Of a stretch of DNA of 64,000 bases, positions 22,868 to 35,227 are shown piece after piece; the first letter of the stretch is position 1, and every line of letters starts with the position of its first letter. The stretch is from Candolleomyces eurysporus (Eukaryota > Basidiomycota > Agaricomycetes > Agaricales > Psathyrellaceae), in assembly GCA_027579435.1 (NCBI GenBank), contig JANBPK010000832.1, forward strand, positions 1-64,000, read 5' to 3'. The notes beneath the pieces were generated by a model, which saw nothing but the letters and a program-made list of their open reading frames with translations, had not been told where the DNA came from and did not search any database. Made by a program: the position numbers and the translations under genes.

Positions 22868-23476
22868 ATAGGGAGTCAATAGAGACTATGAATAACACGC
22901 TGCCGGGGTGAATAGAATGTACGCCTCACCGCCTTTGTACTACCCAATTCAACGACCAGCCCGGGAGGAAGAATGGTGAGAGGGTTCCTTTGTACGGAGG
23001 AGGTCTAACAGCCGTTCTCGTTTGTGGTCTTTCAGAAGATTTGTGGCGGCAGGGTTCAGGTGATACATCAGCCAGTGGACCACGCCAAGTGGGGTCTTGT
23101 GGCCGGTCAGCTGCCAGCGGGCGTGTCTGTGACAATTTTTGACATTTTTCAACATGTTTTTCTTTTCTCCCACCGTGGAAATACCCTTTCATTCCAACAC
23201 TCAACCCGTCTTCTCGACTTCTGACAAGGAATGAACCACCGGACACCACGGGTCGAGGTCTCTAGCCGCAGTCGATAAGAAGGGACTACGAGCAGGAATA
23301 GGAAGGAGCATGCGCACTAACTAATCAGTGTATCGTACATATGCGTATCACAGCGGAATGCAAATAGAAGTGCTCCGAGTCTAAGCGCAACACCAGGTTT
23401 TTCAATTTAGCCCTTCTCGACAAGGCACAGCTGTATACAGCGCTTATCTAGGCCAGAATCTGCGGGCCTTCCTACT
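22868..23476. other. No confident gene
   Basis: A minus-strand frame near 23173-22949 (MGEKKNMLKNVKNCHRHARW...) is open for 74 codons but has no family signal. Nothing else is supported. Confidence 0.35.
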
Positions 23477-23722
23477 CTAGCACTTCGGGTCGCCCTTCTC
23501 TCTTTCTACTAGACGTTTGAGTTCCAACGCCTCATGTATGGAGGCGCGGTGAGAATCAATGATCTTGGAAGCCGACTCGATATGAAAATGCACCAAGCGT
23601 GCAGGTCCAATTATCAGTGAGCAGATGGTCATCCCTCCGCTGNAGTAAAGGGCTTGAGTTGGGCTGGTTCTGGGCAAATGTTGATATTTGTATTCGCTTT
23701 GNAGGAGCATCGTCTAAAACTT
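23477..23722 (-). CDS. Possible terminal exon of an unknown gene
   Basis: A frame following an acceptor-like TTTTAG (about 23717-23722) is open to a stop at 23477. It contains a hydrophobic stretch (GGMTICSLIIGPARLVHFHI) and an amphipathic charged C-terminus (HEALELKRLVEREKGDPKC). Composition looks protein-like, but two n bases and the lack of upstream exons leave it uncertain. Confidence 0.25.
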
Positions 23723-24661
23723 TGTTCGGTAAGCGGAGATAGTTCCTAATTTGGAGTCCACCATCCATCACACACCCATCACCTCCATCACACAACCTTC
23801 TNAGCCTCTTACTGTGGCCGAGNATAATTTATGCTTAATTTGTCACTCGCACAGGTCCAGCTCCCTGGATCGGCACTTAATCTCGCTGTGGAAGGTGTCC
23901 TAACACAGCCCAACTTCTTGCAGGAAATGGAGTCGCANCGTCGCAGTGCGCCTCAATTCAAATCCTTGCATCATGCCGGCCGAAGCCCCAAAGCGATGCT
24001 GGCGCTTGTTCGGGCCTATAATACGAGGCAACTGTATACTACCCCATCCCCATATTCTTGACACCTGAGGCAGGTGAGAATATCGATGGTTCCCGAATGG
24101 AAAGCACCATCAAGGTCAGATTTGGGGTGGGCCACGAGGACTCGGAATGGAAGAGGTAGGACTAAGGGGTAATCTCGAGAGCTTCGTCCCTACCTCCCAA
24201 CTGGCTTCGGTACTTTGAGCTGAGTAGCAGATAGCTGAGATTTTTCTGGGCCTTGTGAACGAACGCTTAGCTTTTACAGCAACTTGTCTGAGTGGCTCCT
24301 TGATATTTACAAAAAGTAATAGTCTGCTATACAGAAAGGGCAACCCAGCCAATTGAGCATTAGGAATTCAAAGAAATTCGAGGTAAGGCAAGAGGATTGC
24401 ATGGGCTGTCCAACCAGCTGAACGTTAGCCATTCAAATAAACACGGGAACACACAAGAGTCCACAAGTCGAATTTTCGACTCCGCGAATGTTTACCTACC
24501 CTCNGACATCTCTGNTTACGTAAGCCTGAGCCTGACGCGCTCTCAAGCTCAGCTTGGTTCAACCATTCAACACCTTCACCGTGTTTGCATCCTATGGAAT
24601 GCTAGGCTAGGGCTCTGAATCCCACTTAACCGCTCAGAAACACGTCAAATANCCCTCAAAC
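23723..24661. other. No confident gene; upstream region of NUP85
   Basis: Scattered n bases and short frames only. A plus frame at 23831-24061 is open but unrecognisable. Confidence 0.35.
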
Positions 24662-27338
24662 ATGGAGAAGTCTCGAAATTTAAATGTTGTACCAGCCCTG
24701 GTCGAGACNGGTGCATTCCANGATCTTGTGAACGAAGGGCAGACCATTTCGCTCGCGCAGTCGCCCTTGGACGGCTCNTTAGGCNTGTTCATATCTCCTC
24801 ATACGGCGGTATGTCAGAATAGCTCGTGAATATTGTGCAGAACTCAAGGAGAACGCGGTNTAGGATTTCAATGGCTCGAAGAAGAGCTTNGCAAGGTCCA
24901 ATGAAGAGCANCCNATTTACTTCGTGAATCCTCAAACNCAGCCGTCCTCAGAAAGAAGGCTTGTACGGNTACCCATGTCCTGGCGCACGATNTGNCCTCT
25001 GATTCATCCTAGTTCATAGCTGATACTTTCGTCATCTTCTCTGCCCTTCAAAACCTTCTCAAGACCCCCGAGCATCATGCTAGAAGTTTGTCTGTATCTC
25101 CTCTTCCAGGTACCCCGTATTCTCATTCTAACCAAATTCCTGTAGGATCGAAAATGACCATGATGTGAATGTTATGAGGAAACTAGCGATTGATTTCGTG
25201 AACTTTATCAAAGAATGTTGGGTGCACGCCTCTGTATGGAATCCACAATTAGCATGGAAAATGGAAACTAATCCCTTNGCCAGCGACCGGTTTCTCGACC
25301 AGANGGACCCCTCCAATTCCCGAGCGACCACTACCGAAGCCTTTATACATGCTTCTCGCTCTTTGTGGTACTTTTCATTCCGGAAAGTGGTTACGAGCAA
25401 GCTCCTGTGGGGGACGACCTAATGGAGTGGTTGAACACCCATTTCATTGAACCATCCTCCGAAGAAGGTGATCTTTTGAGCGGACTGGAAAAGCCTTGGG
25501 AAGACGAGACCTTCTGGCCATACCTGACACGGTTCGTTTATCCATTCAGTCCATGTCACTATTCCTTTNTAATCAGCGCCGATAGAGCCATCTTGCGAGG
25601 GNTGAACAAAGCATCNGTATTCTTNNTGGAGACCCTATCGAAGCACCCATCCGAAGATCTCACTCATCTCACCGAAACGCTCATCCCTTTGATCGAGTCC
25701 CAGCCACGGTTGCAGAACTTCAACACTGAACGNGACTTTGCGCAAAGTACCCGAAGATGGAAAGATAAAGTCAAGGCTTTACGTATTGATATGGAGCGTG
25801 TTCCGGAGAGTGCGAGGTGGGATGACTCNGAGAATTGGTGGGAACGCCTTAGCGACATAGTCGGCATTTTGGAGGGACGACCGGAGGTTCTCAAGCGGGT
25901 CTGTGACGAACTGGGCGGTGATTGGAAGGAAGTGTGTGTGGCATGGGGTATTTTTGTGGACCCACGACTACGTCGGCAAGATCTTGTGTANGTNTCTCCA
26001 GACCTCGCAGGACGCAAAATGCAGCTAACGANAGAAACAGGGACATCGTCTCCGATATTTTGCTTGACATGCCACCTGACCCCACAAACTTGGAAGATAA
26101 CATCAACGCTGCGCTCTTGGGTGGAAATCTGAGCGAGGCTCTCGAATATTCCCTGAAATTAGATCCATGGCTNGCTGCCCATTTGGCTGATTTCATGGGA
26201 CCNCTGCACCTTCTGGAAACGAATGAGGAGTACGTTCCTTTTTGCTTTTGATTCTCTTGACGCTGTGTTCATAGAATCTAGGTCAGATCTGTCTCTTCGA
26301 GACTATTATGTGCTCGCATATGCAGAGTATCTATACTCTGATCCCACCTTATGGCGAATAACGATCGACTACATGTACTCTTGCAGCGACATTGGAAAGC
26401 TCCGTGCCGATACCATCTTAACCCGCGTACCCCTTCAGCTTCGTCAACAGGGTCAAGCNACTAACTCAGAAACAATTGAGCGTATACGCTCTGGAGATAT
26501 TATCGGAGTCTTGAAGGATGTAAATGAATGTTGTTTGCAGTACAATCGGGAGAGCGTCAGACGCACTATCTGCCAGGTGCNTTCATGTCTATTCTTGCCG
26601 GAAGAAAAGTCTAACCCTGTCGTGCAATAGATAGCTGCGCGAGCNTTCATCGAAGACAAAAGTTACGGTCTTGCAGCCTCATATTGCACATCCGCAGAAG
26701 ATTGGTCCGGACTGGGGCACATCATTGATTATGTCCTTGAAGACCACATCGCTGGTGAGTGCTTCTTTCATTACACGACAACGCCGAGTTGACCNTGTGA
26801 CTGCCAGGTAATCCCGCCTTTGTGGAGCACGCGGCAGCCATCGCACCCATAATCCAGAAGCTTGGGCTCCAATCAAACGTGAATGGGGTTTTTTACTACC
26901 GCCTTATATTCGTCACACGCTATGCACGTTTGCAAGAGCTCTTATATAGGAAGGAGTTGGCGGACGCTGCATCTGACCTTATAACGATTATTCAGGATGA
27001 CATTGCGCCTGCATCGTGGTGGGCGGTGATTCTTTGTGATTCTGTTCAACTTCTGGAATATGGTAAGTGTTGTTTGTTATCGCNGTAATGTATTGACTTG
27101 AGCTTTATCTATGTGCACAGAGCACCGACTGTTGTTCTCCTCGTCTCAAGCTTCATTGCTCCTGAGGAANCTGGAAGAAATATCCGTCAAGGCCTCTCAG
27201 GGCGCGGGGTCTGAATACCTTGGAATTCTCTCTCGAATGGTTGAAGGAAAGGACCAAAAGGAGGCTCTGAAGCGTCTTCAATTGGTTCGTTTGGCCTTAG
27301 CTCGGTATTTCGCCCGGTGCACTGTGTTGGATGTATAA
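24662..27338 (+). CDS. NUP85: Nucleoporin Nup85 (Y-complex scaffold)
   Basis: The ATG at 24662 starts MEKSRNLNVVPALVETGAFQ. Nup85 is an alpha-helical scaffold protein of the Y (Nup84/Nup107) complex of the nuclear pore. A short N-terminal beta-rich part is followed by a long helical domain with the features of the family: FINECW-like FVNFIKECWVHASVWNP, HPSEDLTHLTETLIPLIESQ, a Trp-rich segment (RWDDSENWWERLSDIVGILE), LRDYYVLAYAEYLYSDPTLW and YGLAASYCTSAEDWSGLGHI. It ends VRLALARYFARCTVLDV before TAA. About eight introns are visible. The n bases at 25279-25304 and 25602-25626 lie within coding sequence but do not clearly break the frame. The call rests on overall pattern and on PRLQNF/DPTLW-type helices. 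Confidence 0.8.
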
Positions 27339-28610
27339 TATGATCTCAGCGTCGTCTCCCCCGTCACAGTAANTTTCCCGCCTGGCCCGGATATTTCAAA
27401 GGTGCAGGAATGGACTAGGCATGGACTTTTCGTGTGATCTGTTTCAGGCAAAGACCTCCCCAGACCAGATTCAGCGTCCCTCACCCTTTAAATAGAAAAG
27501 TNCGCCCGTCAGTCAGGCTCTTGCAAGGGACGACGGATCTACAAGACCTGGGCGTCGACGCCATCTCCCGTAACCTAAACTTCGCATTACAATCTCCGTT
27601 TTCACGGGAGCTCGACCNCAAAATATTAATATTGAAGCGAGGAACTACAGCTATAAAACTCGCTGTCCAGGGAGCTGGATCCCCAGCAAACTGCCCACTT
27701 ACCCACCGGTCATATTCGTTACCTCGACATCGCCCAGTTACACTTGACATCGCCGCTTTGCAATGTGTTACATCGCCCGCACCTATGACAGATTTTCCTG
27801 CGGTCATGAATACCTCACTAAGAGGAAGAAGGTTTGTCTTCGCGACGTTGTGCCGCGTTTATTCTCAATNCATCTCTAGGTTGACTGCGCCAGGGGAAAC
27901 TGTGCAAGGAGCTTTTCTCATCGNGAAGATGATCACGCATGCGACAANGANTGCNTCCAAGAGTAAGGCGACCTGTTTGNGTNTATAAGCCTGTGCCTCA
28001 TCATGCCGTCATAGCATGGANCCGGANGTNCANCTTCCNGCNAGTCGGGTTGCCAGGANTTGCGATAGGTGCATTTATAATCTGTGATTCTGCGATATTG
28101 TGCCTCCAGTCGATTCGGACGGAAGAATCCTGCTGGTGATTCGATTGAGCCGGAGGTTTGTTTTCGATGCCTTCCTCGTTTAATTTTGAATTGACCGGTA
28201 TCGCTTACGTTCAGAGGCCATCTCATCGATTGCTCGNGTCGTGTTTTCGTTTTATCNTTTTGTTTGTTGTGAATGTCCGTCCTCGTATAAGTTCCTGTTT
28301 CTTGACACTGCGCCGGTTCCGTAGTCGCTCCGATACTCTGATTTTCATGATCCATGTACTCGGATTTTCCCCTTCTTTGCATTACTCGAAATTGCATCCC
28401 CTATAACCTTCTNGAATTTCAAACACTGCGCCGGTTCTGTTCTGCGGTTGCGCACCGAGTCCGCAAAAGCGCTGCAAAGCGATGATTTGCAGTCCACGAA
28501 AATCACGTGCAGAGTCCATGGACCAATGCAGACAAGGCCGGTCAATCAAATCTCCCAATATTGAGCTTGAATCCTGATTACATGGTTACACCTCCTCGCC
28601 ACTGGATGCG
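27339..28610. other. Intergenic, no gene supported
   Basis: A plus-strand frame at 27434-27988 is open for about 185 codons without ATG and a minus frame at 28397-27933 for 154, but both are poor in motifs and rich in n bases. CACTGCGCCGGTTC occurs twice (28309 and 28425). The last part is the RhoGAP upstream region. Confidence 0.35.
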
Positions 28611-31228
28611 ATGAACTCAACGACGACAGAAGACGGCTACACGTCGGCGACAGCATGGGACAATGACGAGCAAAACCGACTACGCGTTTCGCCAAACCAG
28701 GCGACAGACCCCTCAGCTTCCAGTCCAAGTCCCCAGGTTAAATCGCCATCCCCGCTGCCCCGCTCGAGTACAGATTCCGAGAGCAGACCAGCTGCATCGG
28801 CCCCGTGGAGTGACGGGTCTACTCTGGAACGTCGTGATACGCTGGCTACGATCCACAGCGTGGAGCAACCGACCCTTGTTGAACCGGGCTTTGACGAGAA
28901 TATCCTCCGGGCACTCTGCGACTTGGATGTATGTAATATTCATTCTGCTGTCGAGTTCTAAGGAGTTAATGTTTTTTGACAGTGCGGGGTACCCTTATTA
29001 CTTGATCGTATCAAGCAGAGCGTTGTCTCGTGTCGGGTTCGTACCGTCTGTTCCGTGGACGCTCTTCGAGTCCCTGACAAGGTTTACACACAGGAGGCGT
29101 CAATATTCTTCAAGAAGAGAGCTCTCATTGAAGAAGAGTACGGAAAGACATTGCAAAAATTGGCGAGGTCAACGGCAGAAGTATACGCNTTGAATGACGG
29201 GAAGGCAGGGTGAGTCCGCATTCACTCATCTGCGAACACATGGTTGATGGACTCTCGCCTCGTCAGGACGTTTGTCTCGGCATGGATGTCTAGCATGAGA
29301 GTGCACGAAATGATGGCTGAGAATCGGCTCCGGTTCGCTCAACGTCTAAATGAAATGAGCGAAGAACTTGCCACAATAGTCAAGGAGGTCGATAAGAATC
29401 GTAAGCAGGTACGACCTTGTTCTATTTCTGTCTCCCGGCGTGGTCATAATTGTGTTCAGACGAAAGATCTCGCTACCAGATATGAGCGCTCTCTGCAAGA
29501 ATCTGAAGCTGCTACGGAAAAGTGTAAGAATCGTCTGGACTTCACTTCCGAGGAGCTCGAACGATTACTCCTCCAGAAAGAGGGTGAATCTTTCAAGGAT
29601 ACCGCTGTGAAATCCCAGGCAGGGGGTAAGCGCGTCATTGGAAAGGCTGTTGCCAAAGGCGGTTTGCTGCTGAAGGGAAAGAACCCCGGAAANGTAAGTT
29701 AAACCTTTCTCAGCTTGACGGGTCCCCATTCTTATAGGCGCTCAGTTACAAAGACAAGAAGACGACATTCGATCGCGAGTGTCGACAGCGTCCGACCAGT
29801 ATCGAAAAGCCATTACAGATACCCAGGCAATGCGGCAGGAATATTTCAACTTCCAACTCCCAAGAATATTGAGGGTGTGCTATGCCATTTCGTTGTGGGG
29901 AAGACACCCTGGTCTCTAANTATTCATACTTATTTCCGCAGGCATTGAAGGAATGTGCTGACGAGATAGACCTGGGGACGCAGTATCACCTAACCCGTTA
30001 CGCGTTCTTATTCGAAAGCATTGTATTAAGTGACGGCTCGACCTTGGCTCCGACCGACGAAGGTGAGTATACCCAGAGCCGATATTAACTTTTTCTAACT
30101 CCANTTCAGGTGTTGGGCTGAAGGCGACGATTGAAACGATAGACAATCGCGGTGATTTTAAGACGTATATGCAGAATTATGTATATGCTCGGGGAGGGTC
30201 TGCGGCTCCGAGGCGCATGAAAGGCCATTCAGAAGAATTGGTGGGTAGTCTCACCATAGTTCCGTTTGATCATCTCCAACATGAGATTTCTCTAGATGTC
30301 GTCGGTCAATGTATTTGGGGGACCTAACTACGCTGCGCAAAACGCCGCCCCGAACGGCATCTTCGGGCTGCAAGATAAGGGGAGACCCACCTTTGGGGTC
30401 GACCTTGCCGAACAAATGACAAGGGATAATGCTGAGGTTCCGGCGATCGTTATTAAATGCTGCGAAGCCATCGAAAAGCATGGTATCACATCGCAGGGGA
30501 TCTACCGGGTCAGCGGTATGACGAGCAAGGTGCTGAATCTCAAGCAAAGGCTCGATAAAGGTTAGTGCATGCACAGTACTAAATGTCCCTCATCTAACCT
30601 CCCTCAACACAGACCTTGACTCCGTTGATCTGGACAGTCCTGAATGGTCAGGCGATATCAACACTGTGACGAGCGCTCTGAAGATGTGGCTGCGGGAGCT
30701 ACCGGACCCCCTGTTAACTCATCATCTACACCAAGGTTTCATTGAGGCTGCCAGTATGTGCCGATTTTGCAACCGAGACGAATTGCGCTGACTTTTCGCA
30801 CATNACGCAGAGGTCGACAACGAACGGCTGCGACAAATACGTCTTCACGAACGCGTCAATGACCTCCCCGACCCGAATTATTCTACTCTGAAATATCTAC
30901 TCGGCCATTTGCATCGGTAAGAAAAGAGTCTTCTTCCTCCTTTGCTAACNCTAATTTCGTTACAAGTATCAACCAACATGCCGCGGATAACTCCATGTCA
31001 ATGCAGAACCTCGCAATTGTCTTTGGCCCTACATTGTTTGGGCAGCAGATGCCGACGAACGGCCTAGAGGCGGGAGGCGTTATGGCAGATGCACCCTATC
31101 AGAACCAGGTCCGACATTTCTCCTTCTCTGATGTACGAACAGAATGCACTTATCCATGCTTGCTGTAGGCCATTGAGACCATTCTCAACCATTACAGAGA
31201 TATATTCATCGACGAATCGGAGTCATGA
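28611..31228 (+). CDS. F-BAR and RhoGAP domain protein (Rgd1-like)
   Basis: The ATG at 28611 starts a Ser/Pro-rich leader of about 90 residues. An FCH/F-BAR module follows (FFKKRALIEEEYGKTLQKLA ... RLNEMSEELATIVKEVDKNR ... TRYERSLQESEAATEKCKNR), which binds curved membranes. The RhoGAP domain is near the C-terminus: VPAIVIKCCEAIEKHGITSQ, then GIYRVSG with the arginine finger, WLRELPDPLLTHHL, LKYLLGHLHRINQHAADNSM and MQNLAIVFGPTLFG. The protein should stimulate GTP hydrolysis by Rho/Cdc42 at the growing tip or septum. The order F-BAR then RhoGAP matches fungal Rgd1. It ends IFIDESES, TGA at 31226. A 60-bp piece of its F-BAR exon (29570-29632) is also found at 10213-10275. Confidence 0.9.
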
Positions 31229-31342
31229 CCCAGTGACCGCGCCACAGAATTCATTCCTATATGATCTCTTGCTACCCACCATGCCCGGTGCACCTTGGCG
31301 GGCCAAGCATGTGCCTCTGTTGATTATCATACCCTTCTTTAT

Positions 31343-32645
31343 GGTCCGCCCTAGCATGATGTATATTAATCATTTTAATTTATAGTTTCTGTCGTGAAAT
31401 CGGAGGAATAATCGTTCGTGCATTGAAAGGCATTACGGAAAAGTCCTGGAAGGCATGATAAGCTATGATACAGTAATCCCATTTGTTCGTTTGACAGCGC
31501 CAGCCGCACCGGCGGCCATACAATTTAACCCTGGATCAACAGCGGGTTCGTGAAAGGATCCAGGACGGCGAGAAGGACATGGAGCTTACCTGTCTGTCCT
31601 TCTGGGCCTGGGCTATCTGCACCGACCATGCATCTTGATGGAGGGCGTATTCTGATTCAGAAGGGAAGATGATTCGGCGCAAGGACGGGCAAGCACGATG
31701 CCACTCCCGACAAAGGGCCATTTCCTCCAGAGAATCGGCTCGTCCTACCCCTCCTACGTCAGTCGAAGAGAGGTCGATGAGAACGAGGTTGGTAAACGCC
31801 GTTAATACTGCCGATAGACCGGTTAAAATTCTCTAATCAGCCCAAATATCGTTTTCAGTAAAAATTGGATAGGTTGGAAGGAGGGTAGGAGGAGGGGGAA
31901 AATAAGTTTGTACTCACAATGCCGGTGAAAGCGTAGTGCAGGGTATGCCGTAAAGCCAGCCGAATTCGGAGAGTCTCGACAGTTGGTAGGTAGGTCGCGA
32001 CGCTTCGTAAGAGAGCTATTCGAGCGGATATTGACGACAGGTCGAGGTAGAGGATGGGCAGCGGGGCGCACTGGGCCATTATCGGCAGGACGCGGATGAG
32101 GTCGGAGTCTGAGCCGTTAAGGGCGAGATACTGGATCGATCTCCCCGGAAGCAGCGACGCAGCCGTGTCGGGTGAACCACGGAAGGTGGAGAGCTGATGG
32201 AGGGCTGCTATCGGTAGGTTGAGTGCCGCGTGGTGGTCTGGTATCTTGAGATGCTGCAGTCCGGGGTGGGCAGCGAGGAAGTTGACCAAAACGTGAGTGT
32301 AGGACTGTGCACCGCCTTTGGTGTAGTCTGCTCCGATGGAACAGGACTGCAGGTAGGGGAAGCGACGGCGTTGGAGAACGCGCTCCACAGCGTGCATAGG
32401 CTCGCGTGATAAGGGACTTACGCGGTTTGCCGGTCCTAATTGTAGCTCCAGGCTATCAAGGAAGGTCAGGTAGTGTAGCGATTCGCCGAGTCGCTCGCAG
32501 AAGGCCACAAAATATTGGGGAAGCGGCGGGGGCGAGCCATCGGATTGCCATCGAATATGGACCCTGCGCATGATATCGACATGGTTGAGCCGTTTGAGGA
32601 CCGACTCGCACCAACGATAAGTCTTCCAAGGCGTTGGGGACTCGG
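31343..32645 (-). repeat. Parent copy of the inverted duplication
   Basis: This tract, covering the 3' flank and most of the F-box gene at 31536-32817, is repeated in inverted orientation at 9028-10213. Similarity starts abruptly inside the F-box gene near 32640 and ends in the gap downstream of the RhoGAP stop. Confidence 0.8.
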
Positions 32646-32817
32646 GCGCTATCGAGTCCACAATGTGAACCGAGGAATACAGAATGCGCTCTGCCACCGT
32701 CTTGAACCTCCTCGAGATGCATGCCAAGTTGGCAAGAGTTGTTGGTGAGGCCGCTACGAAGATGGCGGTGAGTATCTCGTTGGGGAGCCAGAGTTGGCCA
32801 TTGACGACGAGGGCCAT
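31536..32817 (-). CDS. F-box protein
   Basis: The ATG at 32817 starts MALVVNGQLWLPNEILTAIF. The F-box is clear: LPNEILTAIFVAASPTTLAN, then LACISRRFKTVAERILYSSV. An LRR-like C-terminal part follows (LQHLKIPDHHAALNLPIAAL; SARIALLRSVATYLPTVETL). One intron (GTGAGT near 31917, acceptor near 31835) joins AFTGI to RILTGLSAVLTAFTNLVLID. The protein ends ...SPSWILSRTRC at 31536, about 425 residues in all. It should act as an SCF substrate adaptor; the target is unknown. The downstream copy at 9028 lacks the F-box. The gene is tail-to-tail with the RhoGAP gene. Confidence 0.85.
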
Positions 32818-33188
32818 GGATGGCACANGGGTACTGGGGGCAAGGATAAGCGGGGTAATTTCAATGATGGCAGCAGCCTCGAAGCTCTGGCTGCGCCAGT
32901 TACGAGCTCGCTATATGGCACGGGAGATTTTCGGTAAAACATGGAGGGCATATGTCGGGGCGGAGGATCGACGGGACCAAGTTGCTGCATTGGCTGCCCA
33001 TGACAAATGGGAAATATATAAGTTCAAGCTCGTGATAGCAATCAAATCAAATCGCTAACTTACACCATATTACACCACTTTCAAGTTGACGCTCAACCAC
33101 GGTGTGCTCAGAGGAAGAAAGGGAATGAATAATAAAAATACAGTACAAGTACAGGATGCAAATATGATAGCAGATGGAGAGAAACTGT
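32818..33188. other. Intergenic between F-box and H4 genes
   Basis: It holds the upstream part of the F-box gene and the H4 3' flank. No additional gene is seen. Confidence 0.4.
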
Positions 33189-33850
<662 letters not shown>

Positions 33851-33935
33851 TTAACTCCAGCTTTCCGCCTTCCACCGTCAGCAGCACCACCAGCCTCAAC
33901 AACTCCACCACCACCCAAACACTACTACATTAGCA

Positions 33936-34469
33936 ATGGCCCGAACCAAGCAAACCGCTCGCAAGTCTACTGGTGGCAAGGCCCCTCGTAAGCAGCTCGC
34001 TGCGAAGTCCTCTGCTCGCAAGACTGCCGCTGTATGTGTATTTACCTCGTTTTGCCTTTTTCACTTTCTAACTCTACCTTCAGGCCGCAGCTGGTGGTGT
34101 CAAGAAGCCCCATCGTTTCAGGCCTGGTACCGTCGCTCTCCGTGAAATCAGGAGGTACCAGAAGTCCACCGAGCTCCTCATCCGCAAACTCCCCTTCCAA
34201 CGTCTTGTTCGAGAAATCGCACAGGATTTCAAGGTACGCTTATTCAGCTACTCCACTTCTGACTCGACACTTACAAAAAACTTTTTTCCACTGTTCAGAC
34301 TGACTTGCGATTCCAATCCTCTGCCGTCATGGCTCTCCAGGAAGCCGCTGAGGCTTACCTCGTCTCCCTCTTTGAGGACACCAACTTGGCTGCCATCCAC
34401 GCTAAGCGTGTGACTATCCAACCCAAAGATCTTGCCCTTGCCCGTCGGCTACGTGGCGAGCGATCATAG
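33936..34469 (+). CDS. Histone H3
   Basis: The start is canonical ([20 protein letters not shown]). The core [60 protein letters not shown] and [17 protein letters not shown] is typical H3. Two introns are present (GTATGT at 34033; GTACGC at 34234). Between K23 and the GGVKK motif the tail reads KSSARKTAA then, across the intron, AAAGGVKK. That is two residues more than the standard KAARKSAPSTGGVKK, with Thr in place of Ser28. All marks at K4, K9, S10, K14, K18 and K23 are retained in position; the K27-like and K36-like lysines are shifted. Confidence 0.97.
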
Positions 34470-35227
34470 ACGCGTCTCTTTTCTGATTCTTGCATCGTAT
34501 ACTGCCCGTGTATCATAGTGTATTCTCCTATTATCCATTCCATTTTTCTCTCGCTCTCTCTCACTATGGTGATTGCTCTACTCTGAGAACATCTGAGGCT
34601 TCTCATTCACTTGGCTTGAGCTGAAGGTCGTTGACGCAAGGCCGACGTCGTGAATCAATCACAGGCCGCCGCATCGGGAGCGGCGAAGGTATCGCCGTCA
34701 AAGCACGGCCACATCCAAGCTTTGTATGGCCTTCTGTTGTCATCGCGGTGAGCCCACTTGTCCATACTTGTCCCTTGCTTTTGCTAACTTGCATACCTTA
34801 ATTCTGACCATTGGAAGNCAGTTAGCTCCGGTTGGTCAAGATGGAGTATGTTGCTGCAATGTGCGACATTGGGATGCTCCGAAGTTCAAAAAATTCCAGT
34901 AACCAATGTCGCACTTCACGCTTCGCAGGAACGTTTCTAGAGACTGCGCAGCACCCCGACCGGGAGCGAATTTACCCCATGCGAGTGTCTCTAGGCCGNA
35001 TTCGAATGGATGGTAAAAACCGTCTGAGACGGCCCTCACTCCCCGACNTCCTGTGTTCCGCCCTAGATAACCCTCGCAGGTCGAGCAGTGCTCAAAGCCT
35101 CGATCTTCNNNGCACCCTCCCGGCCTAACCCACTGACATTNGATTNCCTGTTTTCCGNTGTCGCCCTGGTACTTCGACGTTTGGCACAACAACAGATTTC
35201 GAGCTCGCTTTCTCTCTCATCTCGACG
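34470..35227. other. Intergenic with a perfect 12-bp inverted repeat
   Basis: It lies between the H3 stop and the protease start. Besides the inverted repeat at 34861-34914 there is a CT-rich tract (34545-34562) and several n bases near 35108-35158. No gene is supported. Confidence 0.5.
34861..34914. repeat. Perfect 12-bp inverted repeat
   Basis: GTGCGACATTGG (34861-34872) and CCAATGTCGCAC (34903-34914) are exact reverse complements around a 30-nt spacer. Confidence 0.8.

Noticed and set aside
27434..27988. Plus frame open for about 185 codons upstream of the RhoGAP gene
   Set aside because: No ATG context, no motif, several n bases, and the opposite strand is also open; not enough to call a gene.
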